From Mesostigma viride (lineage: Eukaryota > Streptophyta > Mesostigmatophyceae > Mesostigmatales > Mesostigmataceae), in assembly GCA_009746045.1 (NCBI GenBank), contig RPFO01000164.1, positions 3,046,874 through 3,110,873 of the forward strand: 64,000 nt of DNA, in the 5' to 3' direction. Below the pieces are notes generated by a model. The model saw nothing but the letters and a program-made list of their open reading frames with translations. It made no database searches and was not told the origin of the DNA. Numbering within the stretch: the stretch's first letter is position 1; each line of letters opens with the position of its first letter. This document shows, piece after piece, positions 62,227 through 64,000 of this stretch. Both the position numbers and the translations under genes were made by a program.

Positions 62227-62946
62227 CGCAGCCCTGCAGTGCTCGGCCGACGGGGCCCCATGCACTGCAGCTGGGCCGCCGCGCGGGCATGTCCGGCCGC
62301 GTGCCGTAAACCAGTTCTTTGTCGTCCCGTCAGTCCCGTCAAAGCCCCGGGCGCGCAGCACGTTACCATGCTGAGCTGGCAGTGGGACAGCCCAGTGAGA
62401 ATTGACAAGTGGCTGGTTTCCAACACGTCTTTACCCGCCGCGCCGCGTGGCAAAATAAAATGGCGTAAATAATTATGCCGCGGATGCACGGCGGATGTGT
62501 CATGATGCCCGACTTGAGTTCTGCAGGAAGTCCCCAACCAGCATTTACCGAGCAAACTGGAGCGACTGCTAGGCAGATGCACAGGCTTTCGCACCATCGC
62601 AGTGTTCATTACCAAGAGCACTGGTGTCTTTCGACGAATGCCGTCTCTCCTGGAACCTTGTCCGCTGCAACTCCCGGGACTCCGGATTGCAACGCCCGGC
62701 CATAGTTGTCTCACTTAATAGTGACATTGCATTTGAGATCCGGGCTCTCAGCACAGTTGGGTATTTGCGTGGCATAGCTTTAATTTTTCTCGGGGACAGT
62801 GTTTGGTATCTTTCATCCCATGCATGCGATGTTTTGATGTTCTTCGTGGATGGCCTTCGTTGCATTGTGGCTCGGCGTTCTTGTTCGACTGTCGGCTCGG
62901 CGTCCCCACAACCCTCTCCGTGGCTCAGCCTGGACGTCGTGAGAAG
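62227..62946. other. Region upstream of PCY-D
   Basis: No gene recognised. The promoter of PCY-D should lie in the last few hundred bases. Confidence 0.45.
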
Positions 62947-64000
62947 ATGCGAAGGTTCGGGGCTTTTACTGTCTTCATCCCACTGCTGACGGTGGTGATT
63001 TTCTTCGCCAAGTTTTGCAACGGTATGTGTTAATGGTCGGAGAGCTTCCGGGATCCCGACATATGTTGTACTCTGTGGAGTTCAAGGCCATCCGCTACTC
63101 GTTTTCTCCCTTAACGCGGCAATTTCCGCGCTGCTATCCAGCCGCAAACCAATAAAGCATAACGCATACGCTGTATGTTCAGGAGTACAGGCTTCCTGGA
63201 CAGCACTTGCCTTAGCAGCGCCAACACTCGATAGGCTATTGGCCTGCCGGCCGCCACAACGTTGACTCTTGGAAAGCCCAATTCCAGAATGGCCTTGGAA
63301 ACATGTATTCGTCCGGATTATTGTTCGCACTGCTGATACTGTAGCAAGGAATATGCATGCTTACATTTCTCACATGTGCATGCAGGACAATTCCCAGCCA
63401 CCTTCCTTGTGGGTGGCGTCCAAAATGGGTGGACCATCCCCCCCACGCCAACCTTTTTCCAAGATTGGGCGGACAACATCCAAGCCCGCGCAGGAGACGC
63501 GCTAGGTAGGTATGCGGATGACGGCAACGCTGTTGTTGCTGGTTTCTTGCAGCATTCCTTCTTAGAGGCTCGTTGGTGACGGCAGTCATACATGACATGT
63601 GTTTGACCACTGACCACAGGATGGGCACTCTACCGTGCACGCGCTGGCAATGCCTTGCTCTTATCAATAGATATGTACAGTGTTTCCTTTCCTCCTACTG
63701 TGCACGCGCTCCTATCAGTAGATATGTACGGTGTTTCCTTTCCTCCTACCGTGCACGCGCTGGCAATGCCTTGCTCCTATAGTAGGTATGTAAAGCGTTT
63801 CCTTTCTGCCCGCATGCAACCCTTCCGCGCATGTTGTTGCAAAAGCACTCCTTGCATCGCACTCACACCTCTTGTTGGTTGCAACTGCCATGTCTTTACC
63901 TTAGTCCTAATATCTTCACACCTTATGTCTTCACCCCTCATGTCTTCACCCCTCATGTCTTCACACCTCATGTCTTCACACCTCATGTCTTCACACCTCA
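62947..64000 (+). CDS. PCY-D: phytocyanin-like gene, 3' part beyond the window
   Basis: Exon 62947-63022 encodes a signal peptide (MRRFGAFTVFIPLLTVVIFF...) and ends AACG/GTATGT in phase 1. Exon 63386-63505 encodes FPATFLVGGVQNGWTIPPTP, then FFQDWADNIQARAGDAL, the cupredoxin N-half, with acceptor ATGCAG and donor CTAG/GTAGGT in phase 1. The rest, including all copper ligands, lies outside the window. It is the fourth paralogue of the cluster and follows PCY-C in the same direction. Confidence 0.78.
63640..64000. repeat. Tandem repeats in PCY-D intron 2
   Basis: At 63640-63790 segments with TGTTTCCTTTCCTCCTAC, GTGCACGCGCT and TAGATATGTA recur two to three times. At 63920-64000 a 15-bp unit (CTCATGTCTTCACAC or ...CCC) is repeated at least five times and runs off the window. 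Confidence 0.85.

Overview
The window looks like nuclear DNA of a green alga (Chlorophyta, probably a chlorophycean or trebouxiophyte). The genes are split by many GT-AG introns. They encode secreted proteins with Ser/Pro-rich (SPPPP) linkers, C-type lectin-like domains (CTLDs) and phytocyanin-like cupredoxins. TGTAA, the chlorophyte poly(A) signal, lies downstream of several stops. The intergenic DNA is full of LINE and SINE debris and rich in GCATGC/CATGCATG. No prokaryotic gene organisation, rRNA or intact tRNA gene was seen. All gene models were assembled by hand from splice sites, reading phase and paralogue comparison; there is no transcript evidence.

Layout. 1-1850: two adjacent ORF1-type retroelement copies. 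1976-8584 (minus): CTL-A, a secreted protein with two CTLDs. 8585-13256: mostly unrecognised DNA, another ORF1-type retroelement (about 11020-12065), a SINE-like insertion with a 17-bp target duplication (12303-12593) and an inverted retroelement 3' end. 13257-19020 (minus): CTL-B, a secreted protein with three CTLDs, paralogous to CTL-A. 20188-28395 (plus): PCY-A, a degenerate cupredoxin fused to a large extra domain. 29060-33530: a decayed LINE reverse transcriptase on the minus strand, split by an ORF1-bearing element on the plus strand. 33563-34805: a 642-bp tandem duplication. 36720-43402 (minus): PCY-B. 44799 to about 59222 (plus): PCY-C. 62947 to the window end (plus): PCY-D, partial.

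The two families share one design. Every resolved internal exon except the PCY-A 3' junction is flanked by phase-1 introns, so exons for CTLDs, Pro-rich linkers (27 or 42 bp) or cupredoxin loops are symmetric modules that can be added or lost without a frameshift. The longest tandem repeats all lie inside introns of these genes: 72 bp x 33, about 29 bp over 4 kb, 36 bp x 13, a 7-bp array of 0.7 kb and about 0.9 kb of GAAC. They produce long open frames that I treat as artefacts.

No enzyme pathway is visible. The products are probably cell-wall or surface glycan-binding proteins and extracellular copper proteins.
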